A DNA stretch of 64,000 nt from Carthagonibacter sp032251515 (GCA_032251515.1 JAVVDU010000001.1:62001-126000), one strand, 5' to 3'. Positions 41,327-50,842 are shown, counted from the stretch's first letter. The notes: a model not told the origin generated them from the letters alone. Program-made: numbers and translations.

Positions 41327-41659
41327 TCACAGGTCCTCGAGGGCGTCGGCGCGGGTCGGCGCGATCTCGAACAGGGTGTCCAGCCGCGTGAGCTCGAACA
41401 GCGTCCGCAGGTCTCCATTCAGCCCGGCCAGCCGCAACGTGGCGCCCCTGTCCCGGATCCGCTTCGACAGGCTCACCAGCATCCCGAGTCCCGACGAATC
41501 GATGTAGCTCGAGCGCGAGAAGTCGATGAGGAACCTCCGGTCGCCGTCCTCCAGGCGTTCCATGACCCGGTCCTTGAGCTCCTGGCGGTTTCCCACGATG
41601 AGCTCTCCGTCCACGTCCACGACCGTCACTCCGCCCTCGTCCACCATGGAAAAGGTCAT
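41327..41659 (-). CDS. STAS-domain anti-sigma factor antagonist
   Basis: The 110-residue SpoIIAA/RsbV-like protein has DFSRSSYIDSSGLGMLVSL, where Ser56 of DSSGLG is the likely phosphorylated residue, plus the opening VTVVDVDGELIVGNR. Unphosphorylated antagonists bind and inhibit RsbW-like kinases. It is coupled to pta (ATGA overlap) and followed after four bases by the HATPase gene, making a complete partner-switch cassette. No sigma factor gene is adjacent, so the output partner is unknown. Confidence 0.93.
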   Translation of the reverse strand: MTFSMVDEGGVTVVDVDGELIVGNRQELKDRVMERLEDGDRRFLIDFSRSSYIDSSGLGMLVSLSKRIRDRGATLRLAGLNGDLRTLFELTRLDTLFEIAPTRADALEDL

Positions 41660-42546
41660 TCCTCCGGCCTCCCTTCAGGTGTTTCCCGCCGCTCCGCCGT
41701 GCCCTTCCGGCCCGCCGCGAGCAGCGCCGTGATGTGGGCCACGTCCACGATGTCCTGCGCGGACGCCCCGCGCGACAGGTCGTTGAGGGGCGCCGCCAGG
41801 CCCTGGAGGATCGGGCCGAGCGCCCGCGCCCCGCCGAGTCGCTCCACGAGCTTGTACCCGATGTTGCCGGCGTCGAGGTCCGGGAACACCAGTACGTTCG
41901 CATCGCCGGCGAGCGGCGAGTCCGGCGCCTTGCGTGCGGCCACTTCCGGCACGAGGGCCGCGTCGGCCTGGATCTCGCCGTCGCACGCCACGTCGGGCCG
42001 GCGCTTCCGGAACCGCGCGAGTCCGGCGCGCACCCGCTCCACCGCCTCCCCCGCCGCGGATCCCCGCGTCGCGTAGGACAGAAAGGCGACGCGCGGCGCG
42101 TCGCCGACCACCGCCACGCGGGCCCGGCAGGCCGCATCGGCGATCTCGGCCAGCTGCGACGGCGTGGGGCACGGGACGACCGCGGCGTCGGTGAAGGTCA
42201 GGACTCTGTCGTCCCCCCCGTCCCGCCCGGGCACTACCATGTAGAAGGCGCTGGACACGGTGTGGAAACCTTCGGCGCATCCGAGCAGGCGCAGGCCCGC
42301 CCGCAGCACCTCGGCCGTCGGCGCGACCGCGCCGGCCACCACCCCGTCGAGCGACCGCGCCCGCAGGCGCTCCACCGCCGCATCCAGGGCGGTCCCGGCC
42401 GCGGACGGACCGACCGGGACCGGCTCGACCCGGCCCGTCGCTTCCAGCCGTGCCATCGCCTCGCGGACCCGCGGGTCCTCCGCCTCCGGAAACCCGATCC
42501 GGCATCCCGGCGGGACGCGCCGGTGCAGCTCGGCGAGGAAGCTCAC
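41656..42546 (-). CDS. pta: phosphate acetyltransferase (short Pta form)
   Basis: The 296-residue protein matches the catalytic PTA_PTB domain: GFPEAEDPRVREA, LDGVVAGAVAPTAEVLRAGL, FTDAAVVPCPTPSQLAEIA, DGEIQADAALVPEVAARKAP and NVLVFPDLDAGNIGYKLVERL. It interconverts acetyl-CoA and acetyl phosphate. It lacks any N-terminal regulatory domain and is slightly shorter than the usual 320-330 residues. An ackA partner is not in the window. It overlaps coaD upstream and the STAS gene downstream, each as ATGA. A butyryl-preferring relative cannot be excluded. Confidence 0.88.
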   Translation of the reverse strand: MSFLAELHRRVPPGCRIGFPEAEDPRVREAMARLEATGRVEPVPVGPSAAGTALDAAVERLRARSLDGVVAGAVAPTAEVLRAGLRLLGCAEGFHTVSSAFYMVVPGRDGGDDRVLTFTDAAVVPCPTPSQLAEIADAACRARVAVVGDAPRVAFLSYATRGSAAGEAVERVRAGLARFRKRRPDVACDGEIQADAALVPEVAARKAPDSPLAGDANVLVFPDLDAGNIGYKLVERLGGARALGPILQGLAAPLNDLSRGASAQDIVDVAHITALLAAGRKGTAERRETPEGRPEE

Positions 42547-43055
42547 CGCCCCGCGGCCGCGTCCCCGTATCGCTGCACGAGCCGCTCGAGCACCGCGGGC
42601 GGCACGAAACCCGACACGTCGCCACCCAGGCTCGCCACCTCCCGGACCAGGGATGAGCTCAGGAACGTGTAGCTGGTGGCGGGCGCCATGAAGATCACCT
42701 CGATTCCCGGGGCGAGGCTCCGGTTCATCAGGGCCATCTGGAACTCGTACTCGAAGTCGCTGACCGCCCGCAGTCCGCGGACGATCAAGCCCGCACCGCG
42801 CTCGCGGGCGAAGTCCACCAGGAGGCCGGAGAACTGGACCACCTCGATCCGCGGCTCGTCGCGATACACTTCGCGGATCAGCTCCACCCGCTCCTCGAGG
42901 GGAAAAACCGCCGACTTCGCGTGCGTCGCCCGCGCCGCCACGGCCACGATCAGCCGACCCGAGATCTTCAGGGCTCGCCGTATGATGTCGTCGTGCCCGA
43001 GCGTCAGCGGATCGAACGATCCCGGGTAGATCGCGATGTCATGCCGTTCCACCAC
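42543..43055 (-). CDS. coaD: pantetheine-phosphate adenylyltransferase
   Basis: The 170-residue nucleotidyltransferase makes dephospho-CoA. IYPGSFDPLTLGHDDII contains the TxGH form of the HxGH motif (Thr18-His21), VRGLRAVSDFEYE binds pantetheine, and TFLSSSLVREVA is the C-terminal signature. Its start lies inside the end of rsmD (17-base overlap), the common rsmD-coaD pair. The next gene, pta, uses CoA esters. Confidence 0.97.
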   Translation of the reverse strand: MVERHDIAIYPGSFDPLTLGHDDIIRRALKISGRLIVAVAARATHAKSAVFPLEERVELIREVYRDEPRIEVVQFSGLLVDFARERGAGLIVRGLRAVSDFEYEFQMALMNRSLAPGIEVIFMAPATSYTFLSSSLVREVASLGGDVSGFVPPAVLERLVQRYGDAAAGR

Positions 43056-43599
43056 CGCCGTCCCCTTCCGTGTCGGGTTCGTAGAAGCTCAGGGCCGTAT
43101 CTCCGTAGCGCCGTTGCCAGACGGGGTGCCCGCCGGGCGGGTCCGAGACCGCGTGCTCGAGGCACAGCAGCCCGGCGAACGGCGCCGCTTCGAAACGGGC
43201 GACGAGGCGCGCCGCCGCCCCGCTCCGGTAGGGCGGATCCGCGAGGGCGATCCGGAAGGGGTCCTCCCCCGCGTGCCGATCCAGCCACGCGAACACGTCG
43301 GCCCGCGCGATGCGGGCGCCCGCTCCGACCTCGACGGCCGCCAGGTTCCGGGCCAGCAGGGCGCACGTCCGGCGATCCGCCTCCACGAACTGAACGAACG
43401 CGGCGCCGCGCGACAACGCCTCGATGCCGAGCGCTCCCGACCCGGCGAACAGGTCGAGGACGCGCCCCCCGGCCAGGCGGGCGCCCAGCGCGCTGAACCA
43501 CGCCTCCCGGACGCGCTCCGAAGTGGGACGCACGCCCCGGCCGGCCGGCGCCTCGATGCGGCGCCCTCCCAGCCGGCCGCCCACGATCCGCAGCGCCAT
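43039..43599 (-). CDS. rsmD: 16S rRNA (guanine966-N2)-methyltransferase RsmD
   Basis: The 186-residue methyltransferase has RIVGGRLGGRRI, RPTSERVREAWF, SAM site VLDLFAGSGALGIEALSRGA, VEADRRTCALLARN and the catalytic DPPY. It modifies G966 of 16S rRNA in the assembled 30S subunit. It overlaps coaD downstream and follows recJ by 16 bases. Confidence 0.95.
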   Translation of the reverse strand: MALRIVGGRLGGRRIEAPAGRGVRPTSERVREAWFSALGARLAGGRVLDLFAGSGALGIEALSRGAAFVQFVEADRRTCALLARNLAAVEVGAGARIARADVFAWLDRHAGEDPFRIALADPPYRSGAAARLVARFEAAPFAGLLCLEHAVSDPPGGHPVWQRRYGDTALSFYEPDTEGDGGGGTA

Positions 43600-43615
43600 T
43601 TCCGTGCTCCGGGAC

Positions 43616-45358
43616 TCAGGTTCCGGCGGGCCGGATGTCCACGATGCGCGCCTGAAGCTCGGCGTTCCCGTTCCAGTGGTTCGTCTCGAGGTGGAAGGCG
43701 ATGTCCCAGAGGACGTCCGGCGTAAGGCCTTCCGCCTGGTCGCCCAATCCGAACCCGATGCCCCCGAGCCGCTTCCCCTCCGCGCCGGGGCTCGCCAGTT
43801 CCACGCGCAGGTGTGCGCCGCGCGGGCCGACGACCCCGGGCCGCTGCAGGCACACCCCGCGGGAAGCCAGGAGCGGTCGCGGATTCTCCGTTCCGAAGGG
43901 TTCGAGCCGCGCCAGCCAGCCCTCCAGCTCCGCGTCGGCCTCGTCCAGGCCGAGCTCCAGGTCGATCGGGAGGTCGTGCGCGGCCGGCGACTCCACGAGC
44001 TCGCGGGCCGCGATCGCTTCGAAACGGTCGGCGAACTCGTCGATCCGGTCCCGACGGATGGTCAGGCCCGCGGCGAGCCGATGCCCGCCGAACCGCTCCA
44101 GCAGGGGCTCGAGCTCGGCGAGGGCGCGGAACAGGTGGAACCCCGGAACCGAGCGCCCCGATCCCCGCCCCGTCTCCCCGTCGAACGAGATCACGACGGC
44201 GGGTCTCTGGTACGCCTCGCAGAGCCGGGAGGCGACGATCCCGATCACGCCGGGGTGCCACTCGTCTCCCCACACGACGACCGAACGGTGCCGGTCCGGA
44301 TCGAAGCGATCGGCCAGCCGCGTCTCCACCGCGGCGTGCACGTGCCGGTCCATGCTCCGGCGGTCCGCGTTCTGCTTCTCGAGGTAGGCCGCGAGGCGGC
44401 GGCCCTCCGCCTCGTCTTCCGTCAGCAGCAGCTGCAGCCCGGGATCGGCCGCCACCATGCGGCCCACGGAGTTCAGCCGCGGCCCGAGGCGGAACGAGAT
44501 GTCTTCGGCGCCGACGGGCGCCGTTCCGGACAGCCCGGCGCGCGCGAGGAGAGCCCGCAACCCCGGCTTGTCCGTGCGGCGCAAAGCGAGGAGCCCGCCC
44601 CGCACGAGGGCCCGGTTCTCGTCCAGCAGGGGCATCTGGTCGGCCACGGTCCCGATCGCCACGAGATCGAGATGGCGGTTCGACTCCTCGTCCCCTAGTC
44701 CGGCCTTCCGGAACAGGGCCCGCACGAGCTTGAAGGCGACCCCGACGCCCGCCAGCCCCCGGAACGGATAGACCGAGTCCTCCCGGAGCGGGTCGATCAC
44801 CGCCACTGCGGGGGGCAGTTTCGGCCCCGGCCGGTGGTGATCGGTGACGATGACGTCCATCCCCCGCCGGACGGCCCGGGCCACTGCCGCCACCGCCGTG
44901 ACCCCGCAGTCGGCCGTCACGATCAGCCCGCAGCCGGCTCGCGCGGCGTGCTCGAGCCCCGCCTCCGAGAGGTCGTAGCCATCCCGGGTCCGGTGCGGCA
45001 CGAAGGGCTCGACGCGGGCGCCGGCGCGGCGCAGTCCGAGAGTCAGCAGGGCCGTGGCCGTCATGCCGTCCGCGTCGTAGTCGCCGTGCACGAGGATCGG
45101 CTCTCCCTCGCGGATCGCCCGCTGGATCCGGTCCACGGCCGGCTCCATGTCGGGCAGCGCGAACGGATCGTGGAGATCGTCCAGGTGCGGAACCAGGAAC
45201 GACCGGATCCCGGCCGCCGTGCCCAGCTCGCGGCGGAGCAGGATCTCCGCGAACCGGGCGGGGACGCCCAGCTCCCGCCGCAGACGGTCCACGTCGCCCT
45301 CCGGCAGCGGCGGTGGGGCGAGCCAGCGGCGGGCCGGGCGGGCGGGCGCGGACCTCAA
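43616..45358 (-). CDS. recJ: single-stranded-DNA-specific exonuclease RecJ
   Basis: The 580-residue DHH nuclease has HGDYDADGMTATALL, TADCGVTA and VTDHH in the DHH domain, GIGTVAD-like AIGTVADQMPLL, DHHA1 with GGHRLAAGLTI, and a C-terminal OB-like region. It degrades single-stranded DNA 5'-3' in recombination and mismatch repair. The start is TTG at 45358 without a clear ribosome site; RRWLAPPP shortly after fits RecJ N termini, so the start is probable but not proven. It is slightly short but complete. Confidence 0.95.
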   Translation of the reverse strand: MRSAPARPARRWLAPPPLPEGDVDRLRRELGVPARFAEILLRRELGTAAGIRSFLVPHLDDLHDPFALPDMEPAVDRIQRAIREGEPILVHGDYDADGMTATALLTLGLRRAGARVEPFVPHRTRDGYDLSEAGLEHAARAGCGLIVTADCGVTAVAAVARAVRRGMDVIVTDHHRPGPKLPPAVAVIDPLREDSVYPFRGLAGVGVAFKLVRALFRKAGLGDEESNRHLDLVAIGTVADQMPLLDENRALVRGGLLALRRTDKPGLRALLARAGLSGTAPVGAEDISFRLGPRLNSVGRMVAADPGLQLLLTEDEAEGRRLAAYLEKQNADRRSMDRHVHAAVETRLADRFDPDRHRSVVVWGDEWHPGVIGIVASRLCEAYQRPAVVISFDGETGRGSGRSVPGFHLFRALAELEPLLERFGGHRLAAGLTIRRDRIDEFADRFEAIAARELVESPAAHDLPIDLELGLDEADAELEGWLARLEPFGTENPRPLLASRGVCLQRPGVVGPRGAHLRVELASPGAEGKRLGGIGFGLGDQAEGLTPDVLWDIAFHLETNHWNGNAELQARIVDIRPAGT

Positions 45359-45389
45359 GGGCGCGGGCGGGCGAAGGCGGGTGAGGTGC

Positions 45390-46085
45390 TCAGTCGTCCG
45401 CGTGCAGGATCACTCCGCACGCCTCGCAGACGATCAGGGACCGGCCGGACCGGACCTCCGCCTGCCGCTGCAGGGGAATCGACGTGTAGCAGGCCCCGCA
45501 TACACCCTCGAGGATCGGTGCCAGAGCCCGTGTCTGTCGTCCGCCGCGCACCCGGTCGTAGAGCGAGCGGACCGATTCGTCGATGCGCAGCGCACGGTTC
45601 TCGCGCCGATCCCGGCGTATCGCGAGCCGGTCGGCGAGCTCGGCCCGACGGGCGTCGAGCTCCGCGAGACGGGTCGCCGTCTCGTCCCGCCCCGTCGCCA
45701 GCCCCGACGCGGCCGACTCCAGCTCGTCGCGGGCCCGCTCCTGTGCCTGCATCGCGTCGAGGAGTGCCGTCTCGGCGGCCTCGAGGTTCTGGCGCGCCGC
45801 GTCGACTTCCGTCCGGGCCGCCAGGTGCTCCCGCATGTTGTGCACCTCCTGGGCCCGCTGCTGCAGTCTCTTCAGGGTCGCGCGGCCCGCGTTCACCGTG
45901 CGCTCCGCCTGGCGGACGTGGGCGTCCTCGCGCTCCAGCCGGACGGTCGCTTCCTTCTCCGCGCCCTCCAGGCCGGAGACCCGTGCGACGAGCTCCTCGC
46001 GTTCCGCGTCGAGCTCCCGCAACTCCTTTTCAATCAGCGTGATCTCCTCATCCATCTCCTGCAGATTGAGAAGTTCCGTGACCAT
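45390..46085 (-). CDS. coiled-coil protein with C-terminal C4 zinc ribbon (CT398/DUF164 family)
   Basis: The 231-residue protein is almost entirely a long helical hairpin coiled coil (about residues 5-185, Glu/Arg/Leu rich with EELVARVSGLEG, HNMREHLAARTEVDAARQNL), ending in a zinc ribbon with GVCGACYTSIP and LIVCEACGVIL. These features match the CT398-type family that binds sigma-54 or flagellar export components in Chlamydia; in other phyla the role is unknown. GGAGG five bases before the ATG at 46085 decides that start over an ATG four codons earlier. It lies between dnaG and recJ. Confidence 0.85.
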   Translation of the reverse strand: MVTELLNLQEMDEEITLIEKELRELDAEREELVARVSGLEGAEKEATVRLEREDAHVRQAERTVNAGRATLKRLQQRAQEVHNMREHLAARTEVDAARQNLEAAETALLDAMQAQERARDELESAASGLATGRDETATRLAELDARRAELADRLAIRRDRRENRALRIDESVRSLYDRVRGGRQTRALAPILEGVCGACYTSIPLQRQAEVRSGRSLIVCEACGVILHADD

Positions 46086-46102
46086 CGTTGCCTCCATCCG
46101 TG

Positions 46103-48013
46103 CTACTCCCGATGTGGTGGTGATGCGTCGGTCGCCGTTGCGACACCCGAATCCGGGGAGCCGTTCCGTCCCGTCGCGTAGCGGCGCAGAAAGCTGAGAC
46201 GCACGCCGTCGGACCTGAGGGCGCGTACGATCCGGCTCTTCTCGCCCAGGAGCTCGCGCGCCTGCGCCTCGTCGGCCAGTTCCAGCTCCCGGTCGATGCG
46301 GTCCAGCCGCTCCAGGCGCTCCCGGTTCAGGAGCCGCCGCAGGCCCTGTTCGAAGGCTCGACCGGGATCCGGGAACTCGGCTTCGTCGCCCGCCAGCTCC
46401 TCCAGCGTGCTCCGGTGGGCGGCCGGCAGTCTGCCGGCCACCCCGGCGACGCCCTCGTCCGGGTCTCCGGCCCCCAGCGCCACGAAGATCTCCCGCAGCG
46501 CCTCATGCCGGAGGTGTCGCGCCTCCAGCCCCTTCTCGGCCGCGAGATTCCGCAGCGCGGAGTCACGGACCATGAGGAGGACCAGCTCGCGCTCCAGGCG
46601 CTCGCCCGCGGCGTCGCCTCCGGGTTCGTCGGCCCCGCGAGACGGGCCGGCCGACCCGGACGTGCGCGACGACGCGCCGGCGGCCGGACGGCCGTGTCCG
46701 CGATCCACTCGGAGGCCCGCAGCCGGGCGCGGCTCCCGGGCCACTTCCCCCACCAGGGTCTCCCGCCGCACTCCCGTGCGCTCGGCGGCCAGTCCGAGGT
46801 AGAGGTCCCGGAGGGCCGGATCGCGCACCGCCCGCAGCGTGCTCAGCAGTCCGTCCACGGCGCGGCGGCGGCCCTCCACGGTGCCGAGCAGGCCCCGCCT
46901 CTCGATCTCGATCAGCTTCCGCTCCAGCAGGTCGACCGCGTCCGCGAGCAGCGCGTGCAGCGCGTCGATTCCCCGCCCGCGCACGAACGAATCCGGATCC
47001 TCCCCGGCGGGAAACGTCACGACCATCGGGTGCACGCCCGCCGCGAGGAGTGCGTCCCCGGAACGGAAGGTGGCCCGCAGGCCCGCCGTGTCGCTGTCGT
47101 AGAGGAGGTACGCCTTCGGCGCGTACCGGCGCAGGAGCCCGGCCTGGTCTTCGGTGAGCGCGGTGCCGAGTGGCGCGACGGCGGTCCGCAGGCCCGCCCC
47201 GTGCAGGGCCAGCACGTCCATGTAGCCCTCGCACACCAGGGCCGCCTCTTCCCGCCGGATCTCGTGCCGGGCCCGGGAGAGGCCGTACAAGGTCTCTCCC
47301 TTGTGGAAGATGGGGCTCTCGGGCGAGTTGATGTACTTCGGAGCGTGCTCGCCCGCCGGGCCGAGGACGCGGCCGCCGAACGCGATCGGGCGGTCGCGCA
47401 GGTCGTGGATGGGGAAGATCAGCCGGGCGCGGAACCGGTCGTACGGCTCCTCGGCCCGCTCGCTCGTGGCGAGGAGCCCGGCCTCGAGCAGCAAGTCATC
47501 GTCGATGCCGCGGCCGTGCGCCGCATCCCGCAGGTCCCGCCACGCGTCCGGCGCCCAGCCGAGGCGAAACGCATCCGCCTCGGAAAGGGTGATTTCCCGG
47601 CCCTCCAGGTAGCGCCGCACCTGCCGTCCGTCCACCTCGTCACGCCGCCGCTCGAGGAACCACTCCTCGGCGAACGCGACCACTTCGCGCAGCGGTGCGA
47701 AGGGATCCGGCCGCTCTTCGCCGCGCTCCGGGAGCGTCACGCCGGACCTGGCGGCCACGTGCCGGAGCGCCGTGGGAAAGTCGAGGCCGAGGTGCTTCAT
47801 GAAGAAGGCGAAGACGTCGCCGCCCTCGCCGCACACGAAGCACTTGTACAGGCCACGCGATGGGTCCACGGAAAAGTTCGGGCCCTCTCCCCCGTGCAGG
47901 GGACAGGGCCCGCGCCACGTCCGCCCCGCGCGCCGGAGCGTCGTGTGCTCACCGAGGAGCTCGACGATGTCGGCGCGCTCGCGCACCTCCTCGACTTGTG
48001 CATCCCTCACCAT
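46103..48013 (-). CDS. dnaG: DNA primase
   Basis: The 636-residue primase makes RNA primers at the replication fork. The CHC2 zinc finger uses Cys37, His40, Cys58 and Cys61 (CPLHGG, CFVCGEGGDVFAF); the RNA-polymerase core has GGRVLGPAGEHAPKYINSPE; the Toprim site reads ALVCEGYMDVLAL and LLYDSDTAGLRA. A linker of about 60 low-complexity residues precedes a helicase-binding C-terminal domain. ATG 48013 is taken because it places the zinc finger as in E. coli; a longer form would begin inside mutS2. Confidence 0.97.
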   Translation of the reverse strand: MVRDAQVEEVRERADIVELLGEHTTLRRAGRTWRGPCPLHGGEGPNFSVDPSRGLYKCFVCGEGGDVFAFFMKHLGLDFPTALRHVAARSGVTLPERGEERPDPFAPLREVVAFAEEWFLERRRDEVDGRQVRRYLEGREITLSEADAFRLGWAPDAWRDLRDAAHGRGIDDDLLLEAGLLATSERAEEPYDRFRARLIFPIHDLRDRPIAFGGRVLGPAGEHAPKYINSPESPIFHKGETLYGLSRARHEIRREEAALVCEGYMDVLALHGAGLRTAVAPLGTALTEDQAGLLRRYAPKAYLLYDSDTAGLRATFRSGDALLAAGVHPMVVTFPAGEDPDSFVRGRGIDALHALLADAVDLLERKLIEIERRGLLGTVEGRRRAVDGLLSTLRAVRDPALRDLYLGLAAERTGVRRETLVGEVAREPRPAAGLRVDRGHGRPAAGASSRTSGSAGPSRGADEPGGDAAGERLERELVLLMVRDSALRNLAAEKGLEARHLRHEALREIFVALGAGDPDEGVAGVAGRLPAAHRSTLEELAGDEAEFPDPGRAFEQGLRRLLNRERLERLDRIDRELELADEAQARELLGEKSRIVRALRSDGVRLSFLRRYATGRNGSPDSGVATATDASPPHRE

Positions 48014-48026
48014 GGGCGGCCGCCGC

Positions 48027-50510
48027 TCAAACTCCCTCCCGCGTAAACTCGACAACGGTAACGCCGGACCCCCCTTCCTCGAAACCTCCCGGGCGGAACG
48101 CCGCGATGCGGGAATCGGCAGCGAGGAGCCGTCCGACTTCGTCCCGCAGGGCGAAGGTCGCCTTCCCGTGGATCACCCGCAGAGCCGGAAGGTCGGCCAC
48201 GATCGCGGCATCCAGCGCGCGTTGCAGCGGGGCGCGGACCTCGTCGACCCTGAGCCCGCGCAGATCGACCTCCGGGCGCGCGACGGTCTCCGGATGCGGG
48301 ACATCCGGCGCCGGCCGGTCGACGCGGACCGGCGGTCCGGCGTCGCCGGCGACCTCGAGGTCGCCGGCCGGTACTTCCACCCGGATGCCGTCCGACTCCA
48401 GCACGACTCGCTCGCCGCGATGCTCCACCACCGTCCCTGCGATCCCCAGCGAGCGGGAGCGCACCCGTACGCCGGGGCCCGGTCGTGCTGCCGGTGCCCG
48501 AGACCGCTCCGGATTCTCCTGCCCGGAGACCGTCTCCCGGCGCGTCTCCCGCTCCCGGCGCCTCAGCGAGGAACGGGCCGCGGTCTCCGCGGCGCGAGCC
48601 CGGCGGCGGGCCTCGCCGGTCTCTTCCGCCGCCGCGACGGCGCGCTCGAACCCCTCCCGCAACCGTTCGATCTCGCGTTCCGTGTCCCGCTTCGCCTCGG
48701 CCAGGGCGCGGCCCAGCCGCGCCTTCGCCCGCGCCTCCAACTCGTCGCCGCGTCGTGCCAGCCGTCGCTCCGCTTCGGCGAGCGCGCTCTCCCGCTCCGC
48801 CAGGCGCCTCTCTCGCCGCGCCGTCTGCGCCGTGAGCGTGGCGAGCTCCGCGTCCCGCGCCTCGAGCCGGGCCAGGAGGTCCTCCAGCCGCCGCTCGGCG
48901 CTGGCCAGGCGGGCGCGGGCCCGCTTCACCAGGCTCTCCGGCATTCCGAGACGGGTCGCGATCTCCAGCGCGTAGCTGCGCCCGGGCCGGTCCCGCTGCA
49001 GCCGGAAGGTGGGACGCAGGGCCGCCGGATCGAACGACAGGGAGGCGTTCACCACGCGGGTGTCCTCCTCCGCCAGCGCCTTCAGCGAGCCGAGGTGGGT
49101 CGTGGCGACGGTGAGACCCGCCCGCGCGGCCAGACACACCAGCACCTCGGCCGCCAGCGCCCCGCCCTCGGCCGGGTCGGTGCTCCCGCCGACCTCGTCG
49201 AGGAGGACGAGCGACGCCGGCCCCGCCCCGTCGACCGCCTCGCGCAGGCCCGCCACCTGAGCGCTGAAGGTGGACAGGGAGGCGGCGATCGACTGCTCGT
49301 CGCCCAGCACGACGTGAAGGTCACGGAACACGGGCAGGCGGGTGCCGGGCCCGACGGGCGGGACCACGCCGGACTGCGCCAGGAGGCAGGTCACGCCGAC
49401 GGTCTTCAGGAGCACCGTCTTGCCGCCGGCGTTGGGCCCGCTCACGAGAAGGACGCTCTCTCCCGAATCGAGCGCCAGGTCGAACGGAACGGAAGGCTCC
49501 TCGCCCGCCAGGAGGAGCGGGTGGTGCGCGGCCACGAGCCGCAGGCCGCGTCCCTCCTCCGTTCCGCCGGGATCGGTGAGCTCCGGCCGCGTGCCGCCGT
49601 GTCGCAGCGCCCAGCGGGCCCGCGCCTGCAGCGCATCGGCCTCGGCGAGCGTCGCGAGGGTCCGCGCCAGGTCCCCGGCCCGCGGCCGCGCCGCGTCGGT
49701 GAGCTCGCGGAGGATCCGCTCCACTTCCCGTACTTCCGCCCGCTGCACTTCCGCGAGACGGTTCATCGGCTCGATGGCCGGCGGCGGCTCGACGAACACC
49801 GTGCGGTGCGTGGCCGACTCGTCGTGGACGATGCCCCCCGCCGCCGACAGCCCCTCGCGGCGGATCGGAACGCAGTACCGGCCCGACCGGATCGTGACCG
49901 AGGCGTCGGCGACCCGGTACCGCTCGGGAAGTCCGCGCACGAACGACTCGAGACGCCGCACGACCGTCGTACGCGCGCTCCGGACCGCCGCCCGCAGGCG
50001 CCGCAGCTCCCGCGAGGCCGCGTCGGCCACCCTACCGTCCTCCTCGAGGGCCGTCGCCAGCCGGTCCTCCAGGTCGCGGTCGCGCACCAGCCGCCCGCCG
50101 AGCGCCGCGAGACGGGGCGCCTGGTCGGGCTCGCGCCGCAGGTCTGCGCGGGCCCGGCGCGACGACGCGAGCAACGCGGCCACGCCGAGAAGCTGTTCGC
50201 CGCCGAGGGCGGCCCCCGGCACCCGGAGACGTCGCAGCGCCGGGCGCACGTCCGGAATCGGCGGAGGGACCCAGTCGTGGCGCAGCAGGAAGCCCGCCAT
50301 CTCGTCCGCGGTGCGCAGCGCCTCCTCGGCGGCGGCCCGCCCGGGCTCCGGCCGCAGGCCGCGCACCCTTTCCTCTCCCAGCGGACACGAACTCAGGCGC
50401 GCGATGCCCTCGAGAACCTGCTCCCAGTCCAGCAGGCGAAGCGCCGGCTCCGGGATCCCCGGCCCGAGGTCGGCCGCCGATCCCGCCGGCCCGCTCAGCC
50501 CGGCGGCCAC
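48027..50510 (-). CDS. mutS2: endonuclease MutS2 with Smr domain
   Basis: The 827-residue protein has a clamp/core region, the MutS ATPase (Walker A GPNAGGKTVLLKTVG, LLDEVGGSTDPAEG, TTHLGSLKALA), a long coiled coil (about 515-650) and a C-terminal Smr nuclease domain with VDLRGLRVDEV and VIHGKATFALRDEV. MutS2 suppresses recombination or rescues collided ribosomes. HGKAT departs from the common HGKGTG loop. GTG 50510 overlaps the HIT gene end by 16 bases and is the last usual start codon before the conserved region. Confidence 0.95.
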   Translation of the reverse strand: MAAGLSGPAGSAADLGPGIPEPALRLLDWEQVLEGIARLSSCPLGEERVRGLRPEPGRAAAEEALRTADEMAGFLLRHDWVPPPIPDVRPALRRLRVPGAALGGEQLLGVAALLASSRRARADLRREPDQAPRLAALGGRLVRDRDLEDRLATALEEDGRVADAASRELRRLRAAVRSARTTVVRRLESFVRGLPERYRVADASVTIRSGRYCVPIRREGLSAAGGIVHDESATHRTVFVEPPPAIEPMNRLAEVQRAEVREVERILRELTDAARPRAGDLARTLATLAEADALQARARWALRHGGTRPELTDPGGTEEGRGLRLVAAHHPLLLAGEEPSVPFDLALDSGESVLLVSGPNAGGKTVLLKTVGVTCLLAQSGVVPPVGPGTRLPVFRDLHVVLGDEQSIAASLSTFSAQVAGLREAVDGAGPASLVLLDEVGGSTDPAEGGALAAEVLVCLAARAGLTVATTHLGSLKALAEEDTRVVNASLSFDPAALRPTFRLQRDRPGRSYALEIATRLGMPESLVKRARARLASAERRLEDLLARLEARDAELATLTAQTARRERRLAERESALAEAERRLARRGDELEARAKARLGRALAEAKRDTEREIERLREGFERAVAAAEETGEARRRARAAETAARSSLRRRERETRRETVSGQENPERSRAPAARPGPGVRVRSRSLGIAGTVVEHRGERVVLESDGIRVEVPAGDLEVAGDAGPPVRVDRPAPDVPHPETVARPEVDLRGLRVDEVRAPLQRALDAAIVADLPALRVIHGKATFALRDEVGRLLAADSRIAAFRPGGFEEGGSGVTVVEFTREGV

Positions 50511-50842
50511 CGCATCTGCCGTCCTCCGAGCACGTGCAGGTGGAGGTGCGGGACCGCCTGCCCGCCCTGCCGTCCGACGTTCGTCACGACGCGGTACCCG
50601 TCGGGCGCGAGTCCCTCCCGGCGAGCCACCTCCACCGCGGCGAGGAGAAGCTCGCCCGCCAGCCCGGCCTCGTCCGCGCCGAGGCTCGCCGCGCTCTCCA
50701 CGTGGCGCCGGGGGATCACCAGCACGTGCACCGGCGCCTCTGGCTGGATGTCCCGGAAGGCGAGCCATGTGTCGCCGCGCGCCACCACCTCGGCGGGTAC
50801 CTCCTCTCCGACGATCCGGCAGAAAATGCAGTCAGCGCTCAT
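50495..50842 (-). CDS. HIT family protein (HinT-like nucleotide hydrolase)
   Basis: The 115-residue protein shows CIFCRIVGEEVPAEVV, FRDIQPEAPVHVLVIPRRH and the histidine triad VPHLHLHVLGG. Relatives hydrolyse adenosine phosphoramidates and aminoacyl adenylates in the cytoplasm. The two N-terminal cysteines (CIFC) of zinc-binding HIT proteins are present. It sits between rsmE and mutS2 with overlaps on both sides, a housekeeping context that gives no specific substrate. Confidence 0.93.
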   Translation of the reverse strand: MSADCIFCRIVGEEVPAEVVARGDTWLAFRDIQPEAPVHVLVIPRRHVESAASLGADEAGLAGELLLAAVEVARREGLAPDGYRVVTNVGRQGGQAVPHLHLHVLGGRQMRWPPG

